64,000 nt of DNA, from assembly GCF_963677155.1 (NCBI RefSeq), contig NZ_OY781884.1, forward strand, positions 2,124,134 to 2,188,133, written 5' to 3'. Source of the DNA: an uncultured Draconibacterium sp. Its GTDB lineage: Bacteria > Bacteroidota > Bacteroidia > Bacteroidales > Prolixibacteraceae. Every line of letters starts with the position of its first letter. Within the stretch, counting starts at the first letter, position 1. Positions 35,284 through 42,946 of the stretch are shown piece by piece. Below the pieces are notes generated by a model that ran no database searches, was not told where the DNA came from, and saw only the letters and a list, made by a program, of their open reading frames with translations. The position numbers were made by a program, and so were the translations under genes.

Positions 35284-36159
35284 ATGGCTGGATTAAAAGA
35301 AATACGCACTCGAATAGCATCGGTAAAAACTACCCGGCAGGTAACCAGTGCCATGAAAATGGTTTCGGCAGCCAAGCTAAAAAAAGCGCAGGATGCCATT
35401 CTTCAAATCAGACCGTATGCAGAAAAACTGCAAGAGATTCTGACTTCGCTGAGTTCCAGCCTGGAAAATGTTGAGGATTCGGCTTACACACAAACACGCG
35501 AACCTAAAAAGGTACTTTTGATACTGGTGTCTTCAAACCGCGGTTTATGTGGTGGTTTTAACAGCAATATCTCTAAAAAAGCCATTGAGGTGGCCAACAC
35601 AAAATATGCACAACAATTGCAATTAGGCAACCTTGATTTTATGTGCATCGGAAAACAGGGAGCACGCCAGCTAAAACACCGCGGATACAAAGTTGTGGCC
35701 GACGAAAATGATTTGTTCGATGCGCTTACATTTGATAATGTTTCGAGTGTTGCCGAAGAATGCATGAAATCGTTTGCCGACAAAAACTACGACCGCATTG
35801 AACTGGTATACAACCAATTTAAAAATGCTGCTGTTCAGGTTCAGGCTGCCGAACAGTTTCTCCCGGTTAAAATGGAAGAAAGTGAAAATAATGACAACTT
35901 CGATTTCATTTACGAACCATCAAAAGAGCATATTATACAGGAGCTTATTCCGCGTTCGTTAAAAATTCAGTTTTACAAAGCTTTACTTGATTCGAATGCT
36001 GCCGAACACGGCGCCCGAATGACGGCTATGCATCAGGCAACTGATAACGCCTCTGATCTTATCGGATCGCTTACTTTGGAATACAACAAAGCACGTCAGG
36101 CAGCCATTACAGGAGAAATTCTGGAAATTGTAAGTGGTGCCGAAGCGTTAAATGGATAA
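35284..36159 (+). CDS. atpG: F0F1 ATP synthase subunit gamma
   Basis: The 291-residue protein has the typical N-terminal helix MAGLKEIRTRIASVKTTRQV and VTSAMKMVSAAKLKKAQ. It has SSNRGLCGGFNSNI near residue 80 and a C-terminal helix ending LEYNKARQAAITGEILEIVSGAEAL, the other half of the rotating coiled coil. It turns inside the alpha3beta3 head and couples it to the c-ring. It is the last gene of this operon; a hairpin with T6 follows 24 bases after the stop. Confidence 0.97.
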   Translation: MAGLKEIRTRIASVKTTRQVTSAMKMVSAAKLKKAQDAILQIRPYAEKLQEILTSLSSSLENVEDSAYTQTREPKKVLLILVSSNRGLCGGFNSNISKKAIEVANTKYAQQLQLGNLDFMCIGKQGARQLKHRGYKVVADENDLFDALTFDNVSSVAEECMKSFADKNYDRIELVYNQFKNAAVQVQAAEQFLPVKMEESENNDNFDFIYEPSKEHIIQELIPRSLKIQFYKALLDSNAAEHGARMTAMHQATDNASDLIGSLTLEYNKARQAAITGEILEIVSGAEALNG

Positions 36160-36182
36160 TTCGATTTTATAGAAATATAAAG

Positions 36183-36213
36183 AAACCGTTCTTTGAAAAA
36201 GGAGCGGTTTTTT
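36183..36213 (+). terminator. Terminator after atpG
   Basis: AAACCG and CGGTTT form the base of an imperfect stem around TTCTTTGAAAAAGGAG, followed by TTTTTT. It overlaps the last bases of the convergent ThuA-like gene by 2. Confidence 0.7.
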
Positions 36214-37021
36214 ATTTATAAACGGGACTCACCCACTTTTCTTTAGGAGCATATTTGCTCTCTGCTGCCCAACGGATTCCGCGTTTCATAATCTCAAACG
36301 CTTCCGGTACTTCAAAATCCGTCATAACATGACCCAGCGAACTGTAAAATACACGTCCGTTACCGTAATATTTTTTCCAAACCACCGGAATAACACACTC
36401 GTCAATCCATGAAGAATACTCAGACGTAAATTCAGTTGTTGCCAGCACTTTTACATTCGGATCAATATGCATATAGTACTGCTCTGAATGCATGCGAAAA
36501 TCGCTTAATCCTTTTGTTACAGGATCGTTTTTATCGGTAATTTGTACCGAATAATCAATAATCCCACCGGGATGCGCTACCCACTGTCCGCCAACCATAA
36601 ACTGGTATTCGGTATTATTTCTGAACGAATCGCCTATACCACCGTGCCAGCCCGTAAAACCAGCTCCGTTCCGTATGCCTTTTAAAAGGCCCTTTTCCTG
36701 CTCATTTGTAATGTTTCCTAGTGTCCAGTTTTGAATAATCAAATCAACTGATTCCATTAATTCTTCATCCAGGTAGCTATCCAGATTATCAGAAACCGTT
36801 ACCTCTGCACCTTCAGCCCTTAGCCACGGCACAAGTACGTCAACCGATTGTTTCGGTTCGTGACCACTCCAACCACCATAAACATAAAGTACTTTCTTTC
36901 CCTTCAATGCGTTATCATTTTGTTCTTTCTCCACGGCATAACTTTGTGCAGTTAAAAATAAAAAACCTACCAACAACAAGGTGGAGGTTATTATAAAGCT
37001 CATTCTACTCTTTTGTAACAT
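36212..37021 (-). CDS. Exported ThuA-like protein
   Basis: The 269-residue protein has an N-terminal signal peptide (hydrophobic residues 9-27, likely cut near SYA). It then has a ThuA-type, glutamine-amidotransferase-like fold: VLYVYGGWSGHEPKQSVDVL, LIIQNWTLGNIT, and GAGFTGWHGGIGDSFR near residue 137. No classical class I amidotransferase Cys-His-Glu triad is visible, as is usual for ThuA proteins. The family is often tied to sugar or glycoside metabolism in this phylum, but its chemistry is unproven. It stands alone, convergent with atpG. Confidence 0.8.
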   Translation of the reverse strand: MLQKSRMSFIITSTLLLVGFLFLTAQSYAVEKEQNDNALKGKKVLYVYGGWSGHEPKQSVDVLVPWLRAEGAEVTVSDNLDSYLDEELMESVDLIIQNWTLGNITNEQEKGLLKGIRNGAGFTGWHGGIGDSFRNNTEYQFMVGGQWVAHPGGIIDYSVQITDKNDPVTKGLSDFRMHSEQYYMHIDPNVKVLATTEFTSEYSSWIDECVIPVVWKKYYGNGRVFYSSLGHVMTDFEVPEAFEIMKRGIRWAAESKYAPKEKWVSPVYK

Positions 37022-37045
37022 AGTTCAGTTGATTTAATACTTTAC

Positions 37046-37053
37046 CAAAAATA
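37046..37053 (-). promoter_or_regulatory. -7 box of the ThuA-like gene
   Basis: The minus strand reads TATTTTTG, an exact TAnnTTTG match, 24 bases before the start, with TTTC about 20 bases upstream. The rest of the 37022-37390 spacer shows no gene or clear structure. Confidence 0.5.
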
Positions 37054-37390
37054 AAAGAAAATGTTGGACTAAGAAATTGAAAATAAGCATGCCATCTTGT
37101 CAAAATCAAGCGAATGACAAAATAAAGTCAGTTTGCGGCAAATAAAATGAATACTTTTTTAGTTTTCTTTTTCAGACTTTTTTATCTTTTATTGTATTCA
37201 ATATCAACATATTACTTTCAGCAGATATAGAATAAGAGCTTCCAAACAAATACTATCTTTCTGAATTACTGCGATTTACGAAGGATTTTATTTTCATTTT
37301 AATAAAGTAATGCGTAAATTGTATATATAGCCAATTGAGTTAAGTGATTAATAGCCAGATTTTTCTAAATAATTAACTAAAGATTACATT

Positions 37391-38305
37391 ATGAAAAATT
37401 TTGCTGTATTGTTAATCTTAACCCTCCTTGCAAGTACATCATTCGCTCAAAAGAAAAATGGAACAGTGTTTAATGAACACGAAACCATAGACGTAACAAG
37501 AGACTTTTGGGATGCCGTTAAAAATGGTGACACTGAAAAAGTAAAAACCTTTTTTGCCGACTCGATAATGATTGTACGGAACGGTAATGATTGGAAAACC
37601 TCGGCTGAAAACTTTAGCAAAAACACGAGTTACTGGACCAATAACTTTGTGAATTTTAATGTTGAAGATACCCCCGGTGCCTATCCTGATGCAATAGAAT
37701 ATAAAGACGGAAAAATGTGGGTTCAGGACTGGCTACTGCTCACCGGAACAAACGAAAAAACAGGTATAAATCTGGATTTGCACATGCACTGCTTATACGC
37801 CTTTAACGACGACGGAAAAATAGCCGCCTTTTTTCAATATTTTAATAATAATGTTTTCGAAGACATACGGAATGCACAAACTACCCGCGAAAATGGAAAG
37901 GTGTACATCAACCATCCTCACATAGCAACAGTTAGAAAATTGCTTAACACCTATGTTGCTGAAGATGTAGAAGGCTTAAAAGGATTCTTTACAGAAGACG
38001 CCATTTTCAGTAGTTTGGCCGGTGGCTACGATGAAACTATGAACCTGGAAGAAAGAGCTGCAGATGTTGCCAGCCATTTTGCCACCAGAAAAGATATCCA
38101 TTTCGAGCAGGTCGGATACCCGGATTGTATTTTTTACGAACTAAATAATGGCTATGTAGTTTATTCGTGGTGGAATTATTCGTATACCGATGAAGAAAGC
38201 GGTAAGAAAGTGGAGATGCCTTTAATGCTTTCCCATTCGTTTAACGATGAAGGAAAAATAGTTCGGGAAATGGCTTATTTCAGTACAAATCATATAACAG
38301 ATTAA
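37391..38305 (+). CDS. Exported protein with two NTF2/SnoaL-like domains
   Basis: This 304-residue protein has a signal peptide (MKNFAVLLILTLLASTSFA, cut before QKK). Two related segments follow at about residues 30-155 and 170-300. Each has a helix with a TVRKLL/VTRDFW-type start, a KxFFxxDxI strand and a long curved sheet. These look like tandem NTF2/SnoaL-like domains, which often work as isomerases, hydrolases or ligand binders. A catalytic set cannot be named. The gene stands alone, with a terminator at 38329 and a 370-base upstream spacer that contains no certain promoter. Confidence 0.65.
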   Translation: MKNFAVLLILTLLASTSFAQKKNGTVFNEHETIDVTRDFWDAVKNGDTEKVKTFFADSIMIVRNGNDWKTSAENFSKNTSYWTNNFVNFNVEDTPGAYPDAIEYKDGKMWVQDWLLLTGTNEKTGINLDLHMHCLYAFNDDGKIAAFFQYFNNNVFEDIRNAQTTRENGKVYINHPHIATVRKLLNTYVAEDVEGLKGFFTEDAIFSSLAGGYDETMNLEERAADVASHFATRKDIHFEQVGYPDCIFYELNNGYVVYSWWNYSYTDEESGKKVEMPLMLSHSFNDEGKIVREMAYFSTNHITD

Positions 38306-38328
38306 AACAATTTATTCGAAGATAAAAA

Positions 38329-38362
38329 GGAAGCAATCCTGATAATTGCTTCCTTTTTTTTT
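38329..38362 (+). terminator. Terminator after the NTF2-like gene
   Basis: GGAAGCAAT and ATTGCTTCC pair perfectly over 9 bp around a 7-base loop and are followed by a run of about nine T, directly before the tRNA on the opposite strand. Confidence 0.9.
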
Positions 38363-38363
38363 G

Positions 38364-38438
38364 TGAGGCATACTGGATTCGAACCAGTGACCCCTACCCT
38401 GTCAAGGTAATGCTCTAAACCAACTGAGCTAATGCCTC
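38364..38438 (-). tRNA. tRNA-Val (anticodon GAC)
   Basis: On the minus strand the gene folds as a full cloverleaf of 75 bases: acceptor GAGGCAT pairing with ATGCCTC, D-arm GCTC/GAGC, anticodon stem TTACC/GGTAG (one T-G pair) with loop TTGACAG, T-arm ACTGG-TTCGAAT-CCAGT and discriminator A. The anticodon GAC reads GUC/GUU valine codons. CCA is not encoded. No integrase lies nearby. Confidence 0.95.
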
Positions 38439-38510
38439 AATACAAAATAAAAATACAAAAAAAGGATTGCCATACGACAATCCTTTAAATATTTTTCTGT
38501 ACAAATTATA

Positions 38511-39803
38511 TTATACTCCAAACCAAAGATTCATTACCGATAACAAGGCAATAAACCACATCAGCCACGAAACATCTTTATACTTACCGGCCACTGCTTT
38601 CAACACAACATACGAGATAAACCCAAACGATAAACCAATAGAAATACTGTAAGTTAAAGGCATTAAAACAATGGTAAGAAATGCCGGAATAGCTTCCGAG
38701 AAATCAGCAAAATTAACTTGTTTGATATTCTTGAACATGTACACTCCAACGATTATCAATGCAGGTGCCGTTGCGTAACCCGGTACAATACCAATAAGCG
38801 GCGCAAAGAACAAAGCTAAAAAGAATAAGCCTGCGGTAATTATAGACGCAAAACCTGTTTTAGCACCGTTAGCAATACCCGAAGCAGATTCAATATAAGT
38901 AGTAGTAGTACTTGTTCCCAACAGCGATCCTGCAACAGTTGCAACAGCATCAGCTTCAAGAATACGATCTACATTTTCAACTTTACCGTCTTTGTCAACA
39001 AAACCAGCCTCGTACGAACAGGCTACAATAGTCCCTACCGAATCAAACAGATCGACAAACATAAACGAGAAAACCGCACCAATTAAACCAAAGCTAAGTG
39101 CCGATAAAATATCCAGTTTAAATAAAAGCGGGCTCATTGATGGAGGCATAGAAACAAACGATTCAGGAGCCTGAACTTCGCCGGCAACTATTGCAATTAT
39201 AGTTGTAATAATAATTCCGTAGAAGATTCCACCACGTACTTTTTTCACTTCCAGAATGGCAGTAATCAGTAAACCGGCCAATCCAATCAGCAAGGTTGGG
39301 GTAAACTCACCTAAAGCAACATAAGTTGCTGGGTCGGCAACAACCAAGCCCATGTTTTTAAAGCCAATGAAAGAGATAAATAATCCAATACCAGCTCCGG
39401 TTGCCAAACGCAGTGCCAGCGGAATAGTATGAATAATTTTTGTTCGAATACCCGTAACCGTGAGCGCCAGGAATATTACTCCAGAAATAAATACTACTCC
39501 AAGAGCTGTTTGCCACTCAACACCGGCACCCAACACAAGCGTGTAGGTAAAAAAGGCGTTCAATCCCATTCCGGGAGCCATGGCATAAGGTACTTTGGCC
39601 CAAACACCGGCCAAAAGTGTACCAATTAAAGAGGCTACAATTGTAACCGTAATCAGTGCATTTCTATCCATTCCTGCATCGCCCAAAATCGATGGGTTTA
39701 CAAAAATGATGTAGGCCATAGTTAAAAAAGTAGTTGCCCCACCAATAATCTCCTTTTTGAAAGAGGAACCACGGCCACTGATATTAAAATATTTATCGAT
39801 CAT
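38511..39803 (-). CDS. NCS2/AzgA-type purine permease
   Basis: This 430-residue membrane protein has about 12-14 helices. Near the N-terminus, FKKEIIGGATTFLTMAYIIF and YAMAPGMGLNAFFTY are signatures of the AzgA branch of nucleobase-cation symporters, which import adenine, guanine or hypoxanthine. LFDSVGTIVACSYEAGF and STTTTYIESASGIANGAKTG are the conserved substrate-site helices. It follows a DUF5020 outer-membrane protein gene by 10 bases in the same leftward operon, suggesting one uptake route across both membranes. Which purine is carried cannot be read. Confidence 0.9.
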   Translation of the reverse strand: MIDKYFNISGRGSSFKKEIIGGATTFLTMAYIIFVNPSILGDAGMDRNALITVTIVASLIGTLLAGVWAKVPYAMAPGMGLNAFFTYTLVLGAGVEWQTALGVVFISGVIFLALTVTGIRTKIIHTIPLALRLATGAGIGLFISFIGFKNMGLVVADPATYVALGEFTPTLLIGLAGLLITAILEVKKVRGGIFYGIIITTIIAIVAGEVQAPESFVSMPPSMSPLLFKLDILSALSFGLIGAVFSFMFVDLFDSVGTIVACSYEAGFVDKDGKVENVDRILEADAVATVAGSLLGTSTTTTYIESASGIANGAKTGFASIITAGLFFLALFFAPLIGIVPGYATAPALIIVGVYMFKNIKQVNFADFSEAIPAFLTIVLMPLTYSISIGLSFGFISYVVLKAVAGKYKDVSWLMWFIALLSVMNLWFGV

Positions 39804-39813
39804 AATTCAGGTT

Positions 39814-40500
39814 TTAGAATGTGTATTTAACAGCCAGCGTTGGCTTTACAGCAAATTTGTCTCCAACGAAATTGTTGCTTAACTCGATTTCAGTACCCAG
39901 CGAGAAGTTTTTACATGGATTATACCACAATTGAGGTTCGGTTAAGAAACGGTAGTCAGTTCCCCAGTACATTTCTTCCTTCCAGAAATCGGCAAAACCG
40001 GTAAAAGTAAATTTACCTTCAGCCATTTGTACAGTCCAAACAGCTGTTAACTGAAAAGCTGCATCTTCTTTATCCTTGATGTATTTGTAATTGGCCTGTA
40101 AAGTCAGAATTTTTGAAAAATCAGCCGAAGCCCAGGTACGTTCAACACCAGCCAACCAACAGTTTTCAATAGGAACCCAGGGAGCAGCTTCAGGTGCCAA
40201 TTTCATTGTTCCACCGTTATATTCCACACGTGGCATATATTTCTGTGTTTCTTTCCATTTAAAAGCACGTGCAATTTCCCAGTAAGCCAACGAAATACCA
40301 TTGTCGATTCCTGTTCCATCAGCACCATAATCCATGTCGATGAAAAAGAATGTCGAACCGTAAGCATCCGGACGGAACATTTCAACTGTTGAAGTCAGCA
40401 TTTTACGACCTTCGCCGAAATCGTAATGTAACTGTACATTTTGAGCATTAACAGAAAACATAAATGCAACAAAAGCCATTGCAAGTAGTACTTTTTTCAT
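39814..40500 (-). CDS. DUF5020-like outer-membrane channel protein
   Basis: The 228-residue protein has a signal peptide (MKKVLLAMAFVAFMFSVNAQ) followed by alternating beta strands rich in aromatic residues and a C-terminal phenylalanine (LAVKYTF), the hallmark of outer-membrane barrels. TVEMFRPDAYGSTFFFIDMDYG near residue 38 and AYWEIARAF are typical of DUF5020 proteins, which resemble the nucleoside channel Tsx. Ten bases separate it from the purine permease gene, and both are driven by the promoter at 40538. A role as a nucleobase or nucleoside channel is inferred from this pairing. Confidence 0.75.
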   Translation of the reverse strand: MKKVLLAMAFVAFMFSVNAQNVQLHYDFGEGRKMLTSTVEMFRPDAYGSTFFFIDMDYGADGTGIDNGISLAYWEIARAFKWKETQKYMPRVEYNGGTMKLAPEAAPWVPIENCWLAGVERTWASADFSKILTLQANYKYIKDKEDAAFQLTAVWTVQMAEGKFTFTGFADFWKEEMYWGTDYRFLTEPQLWYNPCKNFSLGTEIELSNNFVGDKFAVKPTLAVKYTF

Positions 40501-40537
40501 AGTTTTTAAATTATAAGAATTTGATATTTAATGGCTG

Positions 40538-40571
40538 CAAAAGTAATTATTCTTTCCATTCTGAAAACAAA
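40538..40571 (-). promoter_or_regulatory. Promoter of the DUF5020-purine permease operon
   Basis: Minus-strand TACTTTTG (40545-40538) matches TAnnTTTG, with TTTG 22 bases upstream at 40571-40568. The leader is only about 30 bases, too short for a purine riboswitch. Confidence 0.6.
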
Positions 40572-40610
40572 AAACAGTGCTAACCACCTCTGTATTGAAT
40601 GGTTATAAAT

Positions 40611-40636
40611 AAAAACCCCAGTCAGAATAACCGGGG
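40611..40636 (-). terminator. Terminator downstream of the DUF2461 gene
   Basis: On the minus strand CCCC-G-GT and AC-T-GGGG form a short stem with a 7-base loop, followed by TTTTTATTT. It lies about 110 bases past the DUF2461 stop and before the DUF5020 promoter. Confidence 0.5.
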
Positions 40637-40746
40637 CATTTCATTGAAATTGGGAAGATAAAAAATAAGGGTCTTATATTATATATATTCCGTAAAAACC
40701 CAAAAAGTAACCCCCTTTGGGTATAATTAAGATGGAATAAAAATAA

Positions 40747-41400
40747 TTACACGGCAAGAGCTTCGTATAGAAATACATTTACCGGATAAAGCTGTTCGTA
40801 AAACTGAACCACTTTTTTTATGTATTCATCGCTGGTTACCACCCTATCGGCCAGCGTTTTCGAAAAAATATACGATTTATACTTTAGCAAATCAATGTGC
40901 TCATGATCCTTCGGAAAACCCTTTGGAGCCAGCTTCAATTTATCGTCATACATTTCCGGAAATTGCTTTTTAAAATCGGATTCACTCGTAATTTCCAGAA
41001 ATTCTTCGGCGTGGTCGGCCACATAATTTCTTATCGATTTTAATACCGGCGACGGCGGCATATATACTCCTCCGGCAATAAAACAACCACCAGGTTCGAT
41101 ATGAAAATAATACCCCGGATTCATACTTTTCCGACCGCCTTTACAAATAAAACTGCCAAAATTGGTTTTGTACGGGCGTTTATCTTTTGAAAACCGCACA
41201 TCGCGGAAGATCCTAAAAACGCAATCTTTGGGTTGTAATCCACGCACTGCAGGATCAAAATCACCAATTTCATTAATCAGCACATCAGTAAGAAACAGTA
41301 GCTTTTCTCTGCTTTCCTCGTACCATTTTCGGTTATCGTTAAACCACTCGCGATTGTTGTTTTCAGCCAGCTGCTTCAAAAATCCAAGAACTTTCTCCAT
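40747..41400 (-). CDS. DUF2461 family protein
   Basis: I choose the ATG at 41400 (MEKVLGFLKQLAENNNREWF; 217 residues). The longer frame adds 94 residues that are the antisense of ispD. NNREWFNDNRKWYEE near residue 15 and VFRIFRDVRFSKDKRPYKTNFG near 60 are the hallmarks of the DUF2461/TIGR02453 family, followed by GYYFHIEPGGCFIAGGVYMP. The function of the family is not established. The gene is divergent from ispD with 55 bases between starts. Confidence 0.9.
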   Translation of the reverse strand: MEKVLGFLKQLAENNNREWFNDNRKWYEESREKLLFLTDVLINEIGDFDPAVRGLQPKDCVFRIFRDVRFSKDKRPYKTNFGSFICKGGRKSMNPGYYFHIEPGGCFIAGGVYMPPSPVLKSIRNYVADHAEEFLEITSESDFKKQFPEMYDDKLKLAPKGFPKDHEHIDLLKYKSYIFSKTLADRVVTSDEYIKKVVQFYEQLYPVNVFLYEALAV

Positions 41401-41455
41401 TGTAGAATATTTTGCACTATTTTTAGCTTTCAATGTAAACAAAAAAACAAAATTG

Positions 41456-42127
41456 ATGCTAAAAAAGTTTGCTTTAATTGTTGCAGGTGGCAGCGGAAAC
41501 CGTATGGGAGCTTCCGTTCCAAAACAGTTTCTTGAAATTGAAGGAAAACCTGTTTTACTATACACTTTTGAAGCCTTTTTACGTTTTGATCCCGACATTG
41601 AATTTGTATTGGTTTTACCCGAAAAACAGGTTGAACACTGGAAAAAACTTTGTAAAGGACATGCTTTCACAACATCGTACAAACTTGCTTTAGGTGGGGA
41701 AAATCGTTTTCAGTCAGTAAAAAACGGACTGGCACAAATAAATGACAACGGTATTGTTTTTATCCACGATGGAGTTCGGCCGCTTGTTGCCCGGGAAACC
41801 ATTGAGCACTGTTTTTCGGAAACCCAAAAATCGGGCAATGCCTTGCCGGTAGTTCCTCCATCGGAATCTATTCGTTATTCTGATGAACGGGGCAATAAAT
41901 CAGTCGACCGAAATAAATACTTTCTTGTGCAAACACCACAAACTTTTGATGTACAGACTATAAAAGAAGCTTACCAAAAAGCTCAGCACGAGAATTTTAC
42001 CGATGATGCTTCTGTTCTCGAAAACGCGGGGTATAAAATCCATCTGGTTAATGGTAACCGCGAAAACATTAAAATTACCTGGCCTCAGGATCTTATCATC
42101 GCCAAAACCTTTCTTTTTCCACAATAA
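41456..42127 (+). CDS. ispD: 2-C-methyl-D-erythritol 4-phosphate cytidylyltransferase
   Basis: The start is the ATG at 41456 (MLKKFALIVAGGSGNRMG; 223 residues); the longer frame to 41162 is antisense to the neighbouring gene. IVAGGSGNRMGASVPKQFL binds CTP and contains the conserved arginine and lysine. VFIHDGVRPLV near residue 100 and DDASVLENAGYKIHLVNGN near 180 complete the IspD fold. It joins CTP to methylerythritol phosphate, the third step of the MEP route whose first enzyme (Dxs) is encoded at 24.3 kb. The longer-frame residues are not part of the family. Confidence 0.93.
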   Translation: MLKKFALIVAGGSGNRMGASVPKQFLEIEGKPVLLYTFEAFLRFDPDIEFVLVLPEKQVEHWKKLCKGHAFTTSYKLALGGENRFQSVKNGLAQINDNGIVFIHDGVRPLVARETIEHCFSETQKSGNALPVVPPSESIRYSDERGNKSVDRNKYFLVQTPQTFDVQTIKEAYQKAQHENFTDDASVLENAGYKIHLVNGNRENIKITWPQDLIIAKTFLFPQ

Positions 42128-42219
42128 TATAATCGGCGTTTATTGGTAAATATTCGCCACTTACCGATTATAAGCATGGAAACTTTTCGAAATGAAATAG
42201 TTTTGTTAAACTGTTTTAC
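42128..42219. promoter_or_regulatory. Inverted repeats between ispD and the TetR gene
   Basis: TATAATCGG (42128-42136) and CCGATTATA (42164-42172) are perfect 9-bp arms 27 bases apart, directly after the ispD stop. Further on, 42205-42219 is a dyad of the form GT-T-AAAC-T-GTTT-T-AC, which could be a TetR operator. Both are sequence observations without functional proof. Confidence 0.3.
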
Positions 42220-42319
42220 TTTTCAGAAGTCTATATAAATGGGAAGCTTAAACATATCGTTATGCAAAAACTTTTTACACAAAAAAAGTTTCCTGATAAA
42301 ATAAGCATACTTTAGCAGT

Positions 42320-42946
42320 GTGGAAGAAAAGAAAAAATACATTATCGAGAATGTGGGCCATCTTTATTTTAAGAGAGGCATACGTGCAGTTACCATGGAC
42401 ACTGTGGCAAGCGAATTCGGGATTTCGAAAAAAACGCTTTACCAATATTTTACCGATAAGGAAGACCTTGTAAATCAGGTTATCGAATTCTTTATTGATC
42501 AAAGTAGTAAAACATTTAAGGAACTGGATGATAAAAATGCCATCGACAGCATTCTTCTCATACGCAAACATGTTGCATTTATTTATAAGTTCTATAACAA
42601 TAGTATTGAGACGGACCTAAAAAAGTATTATCCCAAGCTGTATAGAAAGATAAACGAGATAAAACGCGAACGAATATTTACCAATACCATCGACAACCTG
42701 AAACTTGGAATGAGCCAGAGCCTCTATCGTACCGATCTCGATCCGTATTTTATTGCAAAACTTCAGGTGGGCCGAATGTTATTTACCATGAACCCTGACT
42801 ATGGAATTTTTGAAGAATATGAAGTAAACTCTCTGGCATTTTTCGATAGCATGATGGACTACCATATGAATGCTATTTGCACTGAAAAAGGAATAAAATA
42901 TTATAAAAAACAGCTAAACAAAGTTCAGTATGAAGAAACAAATTAA
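42320..42946 (+). CDS. TetR/AcrR-family transcriptional regulator
   Basis: The protein has 208 residues from a GTG start (MEEKKKYIIENVGHLYFKRG). The N-terminal helix-turn-helix is clear: GIRAVTMDTVASEFGISKKTLYQYFTDKEDLV at about residues 20-50, split here by the recognition helix ISKKTLYQYF. The C-terminal ligand domain is all-helical and unassigned. It overlaps the TolC gene by 17 bases and so heads a four-gene efflux operon, which it probably represses. A TACTTTAG box lies just 5 bases before the GTG, so the message could be nearly leaderless. Confidence 0.88.
   Translation: MEEKKKYIIENVGHLYFKRGIRAVTMDTVASEFGISKKTLYQYFTDKEDLVNQVIEFFIDQSSKTFKELDDKNAIDSILLIRKHVAFIYKFYNNSIETDLKKYYPKLYRKINEIKRERIFTNTIDNLKLGMSQSLYRTDLDPYFIAKLQVGRMLFTMNPDYGIFEEYEVNSLAFFDSMMDYHMNAICTEKGIKYYKKQLNKVQYEETN

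Noticed and set aside
38364-38438. tRNA-Val as an integration site of a mobile island
   Set aside because: No integrase, no direct repeat of the tRNA 3' end and housekeeping genes on both sides.
40501-40540. Purine riboswitch before the DUF5020-permease operon
   Set aside because: The predicted leader is only about 30 bases and no three-way junction can form.
41162-41455. N-terminal extension of IspD
   Set aside because: It is antisense to the conserved DUF2461 coding region; IspD starts naturally at MLKKFALIVAGG.
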